A stretch of DNA of 64,000 nucleotides, taken from the NCBI GenBank assembly GCA_037126765.1, contig JBBCBC010000021.1, positions 19,423,434 through 19,487,433 of the forward strand, written 5' to 3'. Each line of letters opens with the position of its first letter. Positions within the stretch are counted from its first letter, which is position 1. Position numbers and translations under genes: made by a program. The notes under the pieces are model-generated. The model saw only the letters and a program-made list of their open reading frames with translations. It was not told the origin of the DNA and made no database searches. Shown piece after piece: positions 36,609 through 48,888 of this stretch. Source of the stretch: Stenogyne calaminthoides (taxonomy: Eukaryota > Streptophyta > Magnoliopsida > Lamiales > Lamiaceae).

Positions 36609-38355
36609 TGTTGGGAAAAATTATGGGTGCCCGGATCTATTCGAGATGATTAAATGCATATTCAAATTAAATAATTAATTACTAACATGAATTAATCATA
36701 AATCAATTCAACATAATAATTAAACAACATGCGTACACGTAATTCACGTAAATCCTAAACATGCAGAACTAGGAGTTACGAGATTACATACCTCTTGTAG
36801 AGACAACCGTTAAGACGATGGATCTACCCAAAGTGCCTTCCTGAATATGTCCCAAAGTCCACGAACGTAACCCGGTGGGAGGATTCGCACGAACGATTTT
36901 AACAAGAGAGAAAACAAAAAATATTATGCTACCACATTTGTGGATTTCTAATATTTCCAACACATGAAATTGCACTTGAGAATGAAAAATTCATCTCCTA
37001 TAAATAGGGAGTAGGGGGGCCGATTTTTAGTGTAGGAAAATAAGGAAGAAAATCTTTTTATTGGTCTCCAGAAATCTTGAATATATCTCCTATATTATTT
37101 TCTCCTTAATTAAATTTTCCATAAAAATCTCTTCCCCTTTTTATCCCATATTTCCGAAAATAACAAGGGAAAAAGAATCAAGATTTGACTTCTTGAATTT
37201 ATGGGATAATTATGTATTCCTACAATATTTATGTATTCCTACAATATTTATCTCTTTCCATAAAATATCTACAAGAAAATCAAGTCAATCTTTTCTTCAT
37301 TTTCCATACATATTTTTCGAAAATTATGCTAGGAAATATTAGCAAAATATTTTCTTCTCTCTTTCATTAATTGGACTTTATTTTGGGCTATTTGAGAGGC
37401 CTTTAGGAGAATTAAGATTAGACCTTCAATGGACTATGAAGCTCTAATATTGGACCAAATATTATTCAAGTCCATTAATATTAATTTATTCCACTATAAA
37501 ATTAATATTGAACTATCCATCTTAACCCATATTACGATTTCACTATAATATGACTCCCGATCATTATTTCTCCCCATTTAAGATTATATTAGTCCATTAA
37601 TTAATTAAGCCATTGAACAAGCTTTATATTAATCAATATCTTTGTCCTTGGAGTAAAGACAGCTCAGCTTTATTATCCATACCGGAAATAAATTTCCACT
37701 TGCAAGATTTGGTACGATAAAGGTTCCGAGCCCACCAAGGGAACAAATCAAACAAGACGTACTTGCATGCGATTCTCCGTATTAAATATCAGCAATCGTC
37801 ATGTAATTAATAATATTGCCCAAGATATAAGGTATCGAATCGCATTGACTCTCTTCCCATCATAAGTCAAAGCAATAATTATTAATTTCACACGAACCTA
37901 TTTAAGGGACGGAGATTAAGAAACAACACACCACTGAGGTCTAATTCTTGTATATTCAGTACCGAAGAATTTGTCCTCCTGTAGGTCCTTATTCAGCGCA
38001 CCTAAATGCGCTAGTGTAATCCCTTGGTCAAGACAAGCCAATCTGGGTCTTACACTTCAACATTTCATGATGGTTTGTTCATTTTCATCTGGGTTGTGAA
38101 TTTTTGTACTTAATTACGAGGAGCTGATAATTTGATCTTCCGTGATCTGGTATCACCAAATTAACTACAACGTAATACGTACTGACTTATTGAACTGATT
38201 TGCAATAAATATATATAACATTCATTCATATTTAATGCAACAGTGATTAATAGTTTATTTCAGTAAATAAATAAAAAAATTCAGTTTGATTATATAAAAT
38301 AAAAGCATATTTTTGGTTATATAAAGTAAAAGCATATTTTTGTATAACCCCAACA
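36609..38355 (-). mobile_element. solo LTR, family C
   Basis: It is bounded by TGTTGGGAAAAATTATGGGT and TATAACCCCAACA and lies in the opposite orientation to the copy at 52244-53961, to which it is collinear over its whole length (for example CCTCTTGTAGAGACAACCGT, CCTGTAGGTCCTTATTC, GGTATCACCAAATTAACTA). The flanks GATAT and TATAT agree at four of five positions. There is no internal region. The transcription direction is taken from the other copy, where a CTATAAATAGGGG TATA box reads plus. Confidence 0.8.
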
Positions 38356-39015
38356 TATATGAATGTTGGTTAGTAATATTTGCAGTTGGTATACTTATGT
38401 GCATGGCTTGAGTTGTACATTTACAATATTAACCTCCTTAATCTTCATGCGAAGCTCTTGATAGAAAATTTATAAGCAAAACAAGGTTGAGATGAGTTCA
38501 ACAACTTTTCTTAAAGATGTTGTATACATTGTTCCTAGAACCCAGTACTAAAGAAACCTCTTTATGTTCTCTAGAAATCATCCTTAATTTTGTTGGCTTT
38601 TACATTATCAAAGACAACGAGCTATCACAATGGCATAACTGTGTGCGTTATCTTCAACTTCTATTTTACTGACATCTCCTAATTACCTTTAAAGCCCTTA
38701 CTTTTATGTACACACAAAGTTATTTTATTTCTTTCGTAGTTGTAATTGTAATTATGAATTTTATCTTGTCTCGAACTAAAAAAAAAAAAAACCAAATTTG
38801 ACTTCTACGGACAAAATAAATTGAAGGGCTTGACTGATGTGAATATTAAAACATAGCAAATGAGGAAAAGAACTTTATGTAAATCTAGTCCTAAAAACAG
38901 AGCATACAATGAAGATAACTTCATACAAATCTAATCTTAATCCTTAAATTCCTAAAAAAAGAGTAAACAATATGCAACGATGAAAAGAACTACAAATAAG
39001 AACCCAACAAAAACA
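38356..39015. other. intergenic between two LTR elements
   Basis: No gene or repeat recognised. Confidence 0.35.
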
Positions 39016-40508
39016 TATTAGTGTTAGTGTCCTAGAGACAATCTATTGTAAGGACATAATACTAGATGATATTCAGTTTGATTTAATATTATAGTTGACT
39101 TAATATTAATGTATGACAATACACTTGTTTGAATATTATGTTTGATTGTTTGCATTTATTCATACAAGTGTTCTCATAAGTCATTGTTGTCATTGAGGTT
39201 GTGAGAACTCAGATGACTTAAGCATGATTCTCAAATCGCCCCGATCAAGGATCATCAAGAATGAGATATTGATGATGCCATGGAGATTGGTGTGCGATCT
39301 GCATAATACTCTTAGAGAGTGTAGTATGATCTCACTTACTACAAGATACTAGGCATCTCATGATGGATGCACAAATATCTTAGAGGGTATTGGTATACCC
39401 ATCCGAGAAACCGTTTGATGTATTTTCACTATATGTGTCTACGGGTGTTTCGATTAGTGGGAGCGATGCGATACTCCTTTGACTTGAGGTCAATACGCAC
39501 GACATGTGTGGAGTGATGAACTTTGGCCATGACCGATGCTTGCACCCGTCTATGGGTAGATATGACTTGGATTGGGTTCATCACCAAATACATGTGCGTG
39601 GTAGTTGAGCCAAGAATATGATTCATTCCTCAATGTGGATTTAGAGAGAATATTCATCTTCTCATCATAATTGGATCAAAGGCATCGGCCGATGCACGTC
39701 ACTAAGTGTGACATACATGATCAATTAGTGATTAGAGATAAATTGATTAAGTTATTTGAATAGACACTTCATCATGTTCAAGACTTAATCGAGTATTCAC
39801 GAATGAAATGAGGAAATCGTTATAGCCCATGTTTCAACTACATGTAGTTGCATATTTCTCGCAATGTACCCCATATATTGAGAATGTCTGATTTATTGTC
39901 TAGAGTTCAATTAAGACCGTTAGTTTGACTAATCGCTCGATATATGAGGGCCTATGGGTCACACAACAAGTAATTCCCTTTTACGGATTATAGTTGGTTG
40001 ATTAAATGTTAAATTGGATTTAATATTTAATTTATGGAGAATTAATTAATAATAGATTAATTTGAAATTAATTATTATTAATGTTTAATTAAATTGGATT
40101 TAATTAAATATGATTCCCAATAATAATACATGTAATATTATTATAGGATTTAATATATATGGAATCAAATCCGTAGAGATTTGATATACATGGAATTAAA
40201 TCTGTAGAGATTTTATATGTGGGAAATAAATCTAAGAGATTTATTTTATTAGGATTTTTCCTAATAATATGAGCTCTTGAAAATTCATAATACGTGAGTT
40301 CATATTTTCTCCATAAAATCTAGAATATGAATTTTCCTAGTAAATTCCGTCTCAGATTCAACACTGGCAAATCTGTGCAAATTCGTGAATGGGGATTACG
40401 TGGATACCATAGTAGAGAAATATGCGTACGATTTACGTGTTCGTTGTTGGTGAACTGTTTATTTCTGCTGCGCATTTATTATGTGTTTACGTGCCTCTAA
40501 ATCCAACA
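39016..40508 (+). repeat. 5' LTR of the Copia element
   Basis: It begins TATTAGTGTTAGTGTCC (the other LTR has TGTTAG, so TG has mutated to TA) and ends TGCCTCTAAATCCAACA. Compared with the 3' LTR it lacks a TTAGCTTAAGATTTAAGCT segment near 40268 and a stretch after TGCGTACGATTTAC near 40437. Confidence 0.88.
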
Positions 40509-40525
40509 GTGGTATCAAAGCTCCA
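40509..40525 (+). promoter_or_regulatory. primer binding site
   Basis: GTGGTATCAAAGCTCC directly follows the LTR. Copia elements use TGGTATCAGAGC, complementary to the 3' region of initiator tRNA-Met; one base differs here. Confidence 0.85.
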
Positions 40526-42420
40526 GGCTCTTGTTTTTAATTGCATATTAAAATTGGTTTTAATTAAAATTAAGATTTTTTTATTAAAACCTGGGGCACG
40601 GTTTGTTGGACAAACCCACACCCCCTTTGATGTTTTATTTTATTGCTTGGCTTTCATCCCCTTCGTCCCAAAATTAGGGTTTCCCCTTTGGGGATTCGCC
40701 ACAGCGCTGCACACTCCACCCTTTCGACCGGCGGTGCTACGCCACGTCGCTGAAGGCCGGCGCTAGGCGCCATGCCTCGCGACGCGTGCGGAAACCCGTG
40801 ATGCGAATTGCAACTCCGATGTTCGCGAATCATCTTCGAGACGCTTCTGCTCCGCCTCCTTTCCACGGCGGTGCATCACTCGCCATTCGGCTCGATTCTC
40901 GGTGCTTCGCCACCAATTTGTTCCGATTCTGAGTCCTGTTCCTTGTGCATTTTTCGAGACTTGACCTGGGTGTCTGTTTCAATACGTCTCAAGGCGGCGC
41001 GCCACCGGAATCGAAAAGAATCAGTGGTGGCGCGCCGCCGACTCGATTGTCATCCTCGGTTTGTCGATTTGGTTTCGAACCAGTTTTGACCAAAGGGACC
41101 GTGGCCCCACGTGGTCACCTTCTGCATCGATCGTCTGTACAACGAGTCGCCCGCACGCTAGGCGTGACGTTGGCGACTCGTGCCTGCTCGATTGCCTATG
41201 CTTGCCGCGTCGCTTAGTCGCCTGTTTCGACGTTCTCGTTGCTTGAACTGAATCTGGATTCTCTGTTTTGGTTCTTGGTTCGATTAATTAGATTAATTGT
41301 TGGTTAAAATGATGATGATGAAACGATTAATTGAGATTTTGAAAATTTTGGGAATTTTGGTCGGATTGGATTCGATTGGAAGGGTGATGATGTGGGAGGA
41401 TTATTTTGCAAATTCGATTTGAGATGACCCTCCCAAATAAATTTTGAAATCACACGAGCCCCCACCGAAATAAAATAATTAAATTTTAAATTTTGGAATT
41501 TTATTAGATTTAATTCTGAAATTAAAATTGATTGGACCAAGACGATTAATTGGATTAATAAAAAATTTAATAATCTAAAATTGGATTTTAATTGGACTTA
41601 AAATTCATTTTTTAAAGAAATTTATTAAAACCCCCTGTTAACTTGTTTATTCGGTTAAATTAGTTAACTCGTTTTATAGTCTGCATTATAACAGTTTGGG
41701 TAGGCGGTGTCCAATAATTGTCGGACCGTATTAATTTTTTTTGGGTAGACGTCGCCCATATAAATGTTAGTCCTTATAAAATCATGTTTGGGTAGGCGGC
41801 GCCCAATAGTTGCTCAAATGTGATGTAGATTAACATGTTGGATCTTGATTAAGCAATTAATACCCCACCTTTAAAACGTTCATCACTAAAATATGGTTTT
41901 CTCATTAATTTGATAAGATATCTTCCATCAAAATTAAAAGTAAACCGGAGATTTTATTCCAATGAGTACTTAAAGACCCTCGTCTTTTGCTCGGATCTAC
42001 ATCTAATGGGACTTTTATAGGGACACGTAGTGTCGTCGCTTGATGGTTGTAAACCAACTTAACTTTGTTTCGCTAGCCCTCGCGGGGAACAAAGGATAAG
42101 GGACATTAGCCGAACTAGGTTCGACAAACTAGGAATTGCAGTTTTTTAATTGGTTTGGAGACCTACCAGTTACGTTATTGTAATGATCAGCCCTCGCTGG
42201 GATTATGATAGTAGTAATGTGGATCCTAGTCCATTATAATTTATATTTGATATAAATTCGTACTTTTCCTATGAGGTCGTTAAGTATGTGAAAATAATGG
42301 AGAGAAAATAAACACAAAAGAAAGGCCATGTTTATTTTGATTGCTTAATATTAATCATAAAAATTATGTGTTTAATTCCCGTTTTATTTTATTTCTCTTG
42401 GTTAGTTGAAATGAATAACT
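40526..42420 (+). other. untranslated leader of the Copia element with structured repeats
   Basis: The first 700 bp (to about 41250) are GC-rich, unlike the rest of the element, and open in several frames on both strands without recognisable domains. From 41690 three imperfect copies of GGGTAGGCGGCGCCCAA (at about 41697, 41744 and 41790) could form small hairpins. At about 42063-42096 a stem with CTTTGTTTCG and GGGGAACAAAG flanks GCTAGCCCTCGC. A similar CAGCCCTCGCTGGGA hairpin is at about 42188. Such leaders often carry dimerisation or packaging signals; that role is inferred only. Confidence 0.5.
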
Positions 42421-43110
42421 GTTATTGAGATGTGTTTTGGAAACAAACAAAATTGGCTAAGCCAAATTTTCTGGACTGACACCGAAATATGTGTTTGGTG
42501 CTAACGCAAGAAAAGATTGAGTACGTGTTGGACATGTATATCCCGGTTACCCTTAAAGTTTTGGTACTCGAGGCGATCACGTTTGACGCGTAGCGAATCG
42601 GAAAAAAGCATCAAGAGGATGTTTCCCAGACTCAGTGTGTGATGTTGCTCGGCATGACTCCCGATATAAATATGCAACATGAGAAAATGGGTCCCTTCTA
42701 AATGCTCAAAGCTTCCGAAGGATCTCTTTGATTCTGAATCTCATTATGAGATTTATGAAGTGATGAGAGATCTATTCAAATGTCGATTAACTAAAGGAGA
42801 GAAGATTTCACCTCATGTGTTTATGATGATTGGCCTAATTGAGAAACTTGGTAATTTAAGCATTGAGCTAAAAGACCAACGTTTTTTATTTATGTTGTCC
42901 TCCTGTCTCTTTCGGATTTATATTTTAGCTTCATTCTGAACTGCAATATGAATAAGACGGATGCGACCATGCCTGAACTTCACAACGTGCTCAAAACTTT
43001 TGAGTTCACTATCACTAAGATGGTGTTCAAAAGAAGGAGCGGGTAGACAAGGATGTGTGCATCTACTGTAAGTAGAAGAGGGCACCGGAAGAAGGATATA
43101 AGGTTTTGGT
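42421..43110 (+). pseudogene. Copia gag remnant
   Basis: LTQEKIEYVLDMYIP near 42494 is in the style of the gag N-terminus. The frame 42679-42939 gives ESHYEIYEVMRDLFKCRLTK and HVFMMIGLIEKLGNL, the UBN2/gag segment, and a frameshifted MNKTDATMPELHNVLKTFE follows at about 42949. The zinc knuckle is not preserved. Confidence 0.75.
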
Positions 43111-43510
43111 TGCTAAAAGGAAGGCACTGGGTGCTTCTGGCACTAGAACATGTATGTTTATTATTAAGATAAGCATGTCCACTAATAACGCTAACTGCTT
43201 GGTATTGGATACCGGATTTGGCTCTCACATTTGCACTAATGTGAAGGGGTGTCTTAGGACAGTTAGGGCGGGTGAAGTCGTCTTACACGTGGAAATGAAG
43301 CAAGAGTTGCTAACTGAACGAGTGGGGATTTATGTGTTAGACTTACCCTTTGGTTTTAGATTAGAACTTAATGATTGTCATCTAGTTCTATCTATTACTC
43401 GCAACATGTATTTGTTGCCTTATAGATATGATGTTCTTAACATACAAAATAAAAGACTCAAACTTAGTAATCATGAAAACCCAACTTACTTATGGCATTG
43501 TAGAACTTGA
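43111..43510 (+). pseudogene. Copia protease / gag-pre-integrase remnant
   Basis: The frame 43106-43510 contains CLVLDTGFGSHICTN, the aspartic protease motif with DTG, then LPFGFRLELNDCHLVLSIT and PTYLWHCR, the beginning of the pre-integrase zinc-binding region. Its histidine-cysteine part (LGH..., CLLGKM) is decayed. Several segments usually between these are missing. Confidence 0.8.
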
Positions 43511-43641
43511 TCATGTAAACGAGAAAAGAATTACAAGGTTAAGAAAGTTAGACTACTTAACCACATTCGACTGTGAGTCTAATGGAGATTGTTAATCTTA
43601 TCTCATGGGCAAGATGATCAACAGACCTTTTCTAGAAAAGG

Positions 43642-43989
43642 GTGCATGCCAAAGAAGTTCTAGAGTTGATCCACAATGACGTATGTGGACCATTGTCCAC
43701 TCTAGTTAGGGGTCACTTCGGCTACTTCATCACATTTACTGATGATTTCTCGAGATACGGATACGTGTATCTTATGAAACACAAATCCGAATCTTTTGAG
43801 AAATTCAAAGAGTTTAAGGCTGAAGTAGAGAAACAACTTGGTGAGAGTATCAAGACTCTTCGATCAGATCGAGGAGGTGAATACATTAACCATGAATTCA
43901 CTGATTACTTGAAGTTACATGGAATCCAGTCACAATGGACTCCTCCCGGAACACCTCAGATGAACGGTTTGTTCGAGAGGAGAAACTGA
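43642..43989 (+). pseudogene. Copia integrase core
   Basis: This frame of 115 codons retains the integrase catalytic triad: D13 in HNDVCGP, D76 in LRSDRGGEY and E112 in LFERRN. The last two are exactly 35 residues apart, the D-35-E spacing. TFTDDFSRYGYVYLMKHKSE between them is typical. The reading stops at residue 115, where intact proteins continue. Shorter shifted segments to about 44290 (IPSKSVEHTPYE, GYPKETKGCYFY) continue the integrase C-terminus. Confidence 0.9.
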
Positions 43990-44293
43990 ACCCTGTTACA
44001 CATGGTGAGGTCCATGATGAGCTTTTGCTCTCTTCCGACATTCTTATGGGGATAACGTTTTAAACCTCAATCTACATTCTGAATAGGATTCCATCTAAAT
44101 CGGTTGAGCATACACCATATGAACCACGGTGTGGCAAGAAGCCCACTTTTACACATATCAAACATGGGGTTGCCCCGTGATTGTGAAAATAATGCTTACG
44201 GACAAGTTGGAATCCAAAGGTGAAAATAGTTACTTTGTGGGATATCCTAAGGAAACTAAAGGATGTTACTTCTATCCACCTAAGAAATAATCA

Positions 44294-45460
44294 GTGATTG
44301 TTTCTAGGCAGACCAAGTTCCTCGAAGAAGACTATGTGTTTAAGGAACAAGGTCGTAAGTTGATAGAACTTGAAGAAATTAAAGAACCACAAATTAATAA
44401 AGAGACTGATATCTTGTCAAAGCAACATGACAAAGAATCAGTGGGAGCATTCAACAACTTTCACGGTGGGAGTCTTTCACTAGGTGATCGTCTTTCAGCT
44501 AGTGGGAGCATAATTGGAGTATGCTTGCCAGTGCAAGAACCTCCAAGTGGGCTGAATGAGAACAACATAGTTCAAACTCCCGCCCAAGAGACATCTTAAA
44601 GTATAGCTCTTGAGGACTCTCCGGACATTGATGAAGCTATCAAGTCCTTTTGACTTCATCAGAAATTCGGAAGATCCTTGCGTTTATTGTAAACACAGCG
44701 GGAAGAATATCGTTTTATAATCGTATATGTCGATGACATATTGATTTTGAGAACCAATATCCCGTTAATGCAGTCCCTTAAAGATTGGTTGTCAAAGATC
44801 TTCATGATGAAGGATCTTTGTGAAGCCTGCTACATCCCAGGGATCAAGATTCACAGGGATAGATCCAAGAGGATGTTGAGGCTATCACAGTCCACCCATA
44901 TAGACAAGGTGTTGAAGCGTTTTACGATAGAGAACTCTAAGAGAGGGTCTCTACCGGCAAATCATGGGATAAAACTGTCAAAGAAGGATTGTCCTTCTGT
45001 TGAAACTGATATCAAGCACATGAAGGATGTCCAATATGCATATGCAATTGGGTCAATCATGTACGCCATGACTTGCACTAGGCCAAACGTGGCCTACGTT
45101 ATCAACATCACTGGTAGATATCAACAGAATCAGGGTGAGTCTCACTGGATTGCTGTTAAGACTATTCTATAGTATCTTAGACGAACTAAAGAATGTTTCC
45201 TTGTCTATGGTGGACAGTCATAACTAGTAGTGACTGGTTAAGCTGACACAAGTTTCCAATCCGACTATGATAATTACAAATCACAGTCAAGTTACGTTTC
45301 ACTCTCAATAATGAGGCGGTTAGTTGGAATAGTTCCAAGCAAAACGACCATAGATTCAACAACCGAAGTTGAGTACATTGCTGTATCAGAAGCCTCAAGG
45401 AGGCTGTCTGAATTTTATAGTTCTTAAGAGAACTAGGGGTAGTTCAGAGTGCCAGTTGTC
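44294..45460 (+). pseudogene. Copia reverse transcriptase / RNase H, 5' part deleted
   Basis: After the linker frame 44294-44599 (rich in Glu, Ser, Gln) the sequence reaches DEAIKSF and then SEDPCVYCKHSGKNIV and YVDDI at about 44725-44739. The latter is the catalytic box of the reverse transcriptase. Roughly the first 200 residues of the domain are absent between them. 44741-45172 then gives the thumb and connection (DLCEACYIPGIKIHRDRSK, YAYAIGSIMYAMTCTRPNVA). RNase H motifs after 45200 are frameshifted (GYTDTSF-like, TTEVEYIAVSEA). Confidence 0.82.
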
Positions 45461-47045
45461 TAATAAAGTTATATTAAGACAATGTTGGTGCGAATGCTCA
45501 AGCAAAGGAACCGAGATCAGCAAATAGAAACAAACATATACCTAAACTTATCATTTGACCCGAGAGATCATAAGGATAGGAGAAATGAAATTAAAATGTA
45601 TTCCCAGATATTTAATTTGGAAGATAATTTCACCAAAACACTGAGTGTTCATGTACACACTAGACATTTGATGGTCTAGGGGTTAGACAAGGTGATTAAC
45701 TCTAGTCCAAGTGGGAGATTGTTAGTGTTAGTGTCATAGAGACAATCTATTGTAAGGACATAATACTAGATGATATTCAGTTTGATTTAATATTATACTT
45801 GACTTAATATTAATGTATGGCAATACACTTGTTTGAATATTATGTTTGATTGTTTGCATTTATTCATACAAGTGTTCCCATGAGTCATTGTTGTCATTGT
45901 GGTTTAGAGAACTCAAATGACTTAAGCGTGATTATCAAATGGCCCCTATCAAGGATCATCAAGAATGAGATATTGATGATGCAATGGAGATTGGTGTACG
46001 ATCTGCATCATACTCTTAGAGAGTATAGTAAGATCTCACTTACTACGAGATACTAGGCATCTCATGATGGATGCACAAATACCTTAGAGGGTATTGGTAT
46101 ACCCATCCGAGAAACCGTTTGATGTATTTTCACTATATGTGTCTACGGGTGTCTCGGTTAGTGGGAGCGATGCGATACTCCTTTGACTTTAGGTCAATAC
46201 GCACGACATGTGTGGAGTGATGAACTTTGACCATGACCGACGCTTGGACCCGTTTATGGGTAGATATGACTTGGATTGAGTTCATCACGAAGTACATGTG
46301 TGTGGTAGTTGATCCAAGAATAGGATTCATTCCTCAATGTGGATTTAGAGAGAATACTCATCTTCTCATCATAATTGGATCAAAGTCATCGACCGATGCA
46401 CATCAACTTAGACATTGTGGCTAAGTGTGACATACATGATCAATTAGTGATTAGAGATAAATTGATTAAGTTATTTGAATAGACACTTCATCATGTTCAA
46501 AACTTAATCGAGTATTCGCGAATGAAAGGAGGAAATCGTAATAGTCCATGTTTCAGCTATAGGTAGTTGCACATTTCTCGCAACATACCTCATATATTGA
46601 GAATGTCTGATTTATTGTCTAGGGTTCAATTAAGACCGTTAGTTTGACTAATCATTCGATATATGAGGGCCTATGGGTCACACAACAAGTAGTTCCCTTT
46701 TACGGATTATAGTTGGTTGATTAAATGTTAAATTGGATTTAATATTTAATTTATGGAGAATTAATTAATAATAGATTAATTTGGAATGAATTATTATTAA
46801 TGTTTAATTAAATTTAATTTAATTAAATAGAATTCCCAATAATAATATATGAAATATTATTATAGTATTTAATATATATGGAATCAAATCCGTAGAGATT
46901 TGATATACATGGAATTAAATATTTTATATGTGGGAAATAAATCTAAGAGATTTATTTTATTAGGATTTTTCCTAATAAAGATTAGCTTAAGATTTAAGCT
47001 GAGCCTCTCTACTATATATATGAGCTCTTGGGATTTCATAATACG

Positions 47046-48623
47046 TGTTGGGATATTTTAGTTTTGATGAATTATGCCAAAACATTATCAACTTGTGTTT
47101 TTGAAGCTAATCTACAGATAACAAGTTGAGGGGGAACGAGAGAACAAGTTGAGGGGGAACTCACGAAATCAGACGTAGATGATCGAGATCAGACGAGGTT
47201 TTCGATTTAGACCGACGAGATCGATGAATAAGATGAGTTCCGAGTTAATCACGAAATGGTGAGCAAAATCGAAGAGAAGAAAAGCTAAGCCAGCTGATCA
47301 GAAGATCAGATGACCAGATCAGAAGAGGAAGTTGCAGATCAAAAGAGGAGCAGATGAGACTGATCGAGATCAGACGTGATCAAGATTAGATAAGCTAACC
47401 TGATATGCTAACCTGATGTACTAATCTGATGTAGATAAACTGATATGCTGACCTAATGCTATAATCGACCGATCATGTGAGCCGATTAGATCAAAGTAGA
47501 AGATATCGATATCGAAAACCGTAAATCAGATACCGATCAAAGAGAAGAAATCAAGAGAAGTCATCCAAGTCATGTTCATCGAGAATCGAACGCCATCGAT
47601 GATCGGCTAGCTCGAAAAGCTTAGTGACCGAGGGTCGATGTCCGAAGACGTAAGAATCGAACTCACCACTCGAAAGTGTCAAGATACCCGACGATAAGGT
47701 CCGGCAAGAGAAGTCTGGAACTCAATCAAGAACCTCAAGACTCGTAATGATCCCAAGATTATAAATTAAGTAGATTCAAATTGACGTGGACCAATGAGAG
47801 GAAGACAACCAACCTGAAAAAGCTGCAGAAGCTACAGAATAGTATGGATTTGAATGAGACTCCATCCAACGGTAACATTCAAATCCACACTATAAATACA
47901 AGTTCTTCCTTCATTATTCGAGTGGAGAATGTGGAAAAAGATGCTACAGAGCCAAGAGCCACATACACAAAGCCTTCCCACCATAGAACACTGAGCAAGA
48001 TATACACGCATATATTCAAGAGTGTTTTACCCTAGATCTAAGCACAAATGTAATATCCTAAGCGTAGAGATATTTTCTCATCCTTAGCATTGAGGCTAAA
48101 CAAATGTAAGGGAAAATCTCAACCTATTTGGAAACCAAATAAACCTTACCCAAATCAGTTTGATAGGATAAGTTTGTAGGTGAGTGTGAACTCGGTAAAC
48201 ATCTAGCAATCCCGAAAGGGAGGGTAGGCAATCCCGTGAGGGAGATAAGTCCCGTTTGAGTGAGAACTCGGTAAACATCTATAGGCGATCCCGTGAGGGT
48301 GATAAGTCCCGTTTGAGTGTGAACTCGATAAACATCTGTTGGGTGTTGGACTAACACGTTAAACTAAGTCCAATTGGTTAAGTAGGTGCCCCTTGTGATA
48401 GGGAAGAGTGGATGTAGGAGTTGGACTCCGACCACTATAAAATCGTGTGTTCTTTACTTCTTTATGTTCTTACTTACCATATGCGTTTGATTATAAGCAA
48501 AACACACATGTTCTTAAAAGCAAAAAAAAAAAGAGTAATTGGAATCACTCTGCCCTCACCCCTGTTTTATATGCATTACATGATATTTTCCGCTCACATG
48601 GGTTTTCCTAATCGGGACCAACA
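47046..48623 (+). mobile_element. nested solo LTR, family B, TSD ATACG
   Basis: It begins TGTTGGGATATTTTAGTTTT and ends TCGGGACCAACA, with ATACG at 47041-47045 and again at 48624-48628. It inserted into the 3' LTR of the Copia element. Inside, at about 48175-48345, are three imperfect tandem units that read GAGTGTGAACTCGGTAAACATC with AATCCCGTGAGGGAGATAAG between. Confidence 0.92.
48180..48345 (+). repeat. minisatellite in the nested LTR
   Basis: Three imperfect units of about 60-65 bp contain GTGAGTGTGAACTCGGTAAA, CATCT and a GGCGATCCCGTGAGGG segment, ending TAAGTCCCGTTTGAGTG. The related LTR remnant at 2440-2500 has only one unit, so the expansion is specific to this copy or lineage. Confidence 0.8.
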
Positions 48624-48888
48624 ATACGTGAGTTCATATTTTCTCCATAAAATCTAGAATATGAATTTTCCTAGCAAATTCCGTCTCAGATTCAACGCTG
48701 ACAAATCTGTGCAAGTCCGTGAATGGGGATTAGGTGGATACCTTAGTAGAGAAATATGCGTACGATTTACTGTAAGGTTTCTCTTTATGTTTATACGTGT
48801 TCAATTATGCAATTCGTGTTCGTTGTTGGTGAACTGTTTATTTCCGCTGCACATGTATTACGTGTTTACGTGCCTCTAAATTCCAACA

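Larger units (their letters stand above)
39016..48888 (+). mobile_element. degenerate Copia LTR retrotransposon, family A
   Basis: Structure: 5' LTR 39016-40508, primer site right after it, a long leader, gag remnants, protease-like segment, integrase, part of reverse transcriptase and RNase H, a purine tract AAGTGGGAGATTG ending at 45719, and a 3' LTR 45720-48888. The latter holds a nested solo LTR. Flanks are AAACA and TAACA (four of five). The coding region has many stops and frameshifts and lacks the first part of the reverse transcriptase, so the copy cannot move on its own. Domain order protease-integrase-RT places it in Copia (Ty1 type). Confidence 0.9.
45720..48888 (+). repeat. 3' LTR of the Copia element, interrupted
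   Basis: It starts TGTTAGTGTTAGTGTC right after the purine-rich AAGTGGGAGAT and ends TCTAAATTCCAACA. Its sequence is split at ...CATAATACG / TACGTGAGTTCAT... by the solo LTR at 47046-48623; without it the LTR is about 1.59 kb. Confidence 0.88.

Noticed and set aside
40422..41246. Several overlapping frames on both strands as genes
   Set aside because: GC-rich DNA leaves many frames open by chance; they overlap each other, the primer site and the leader.
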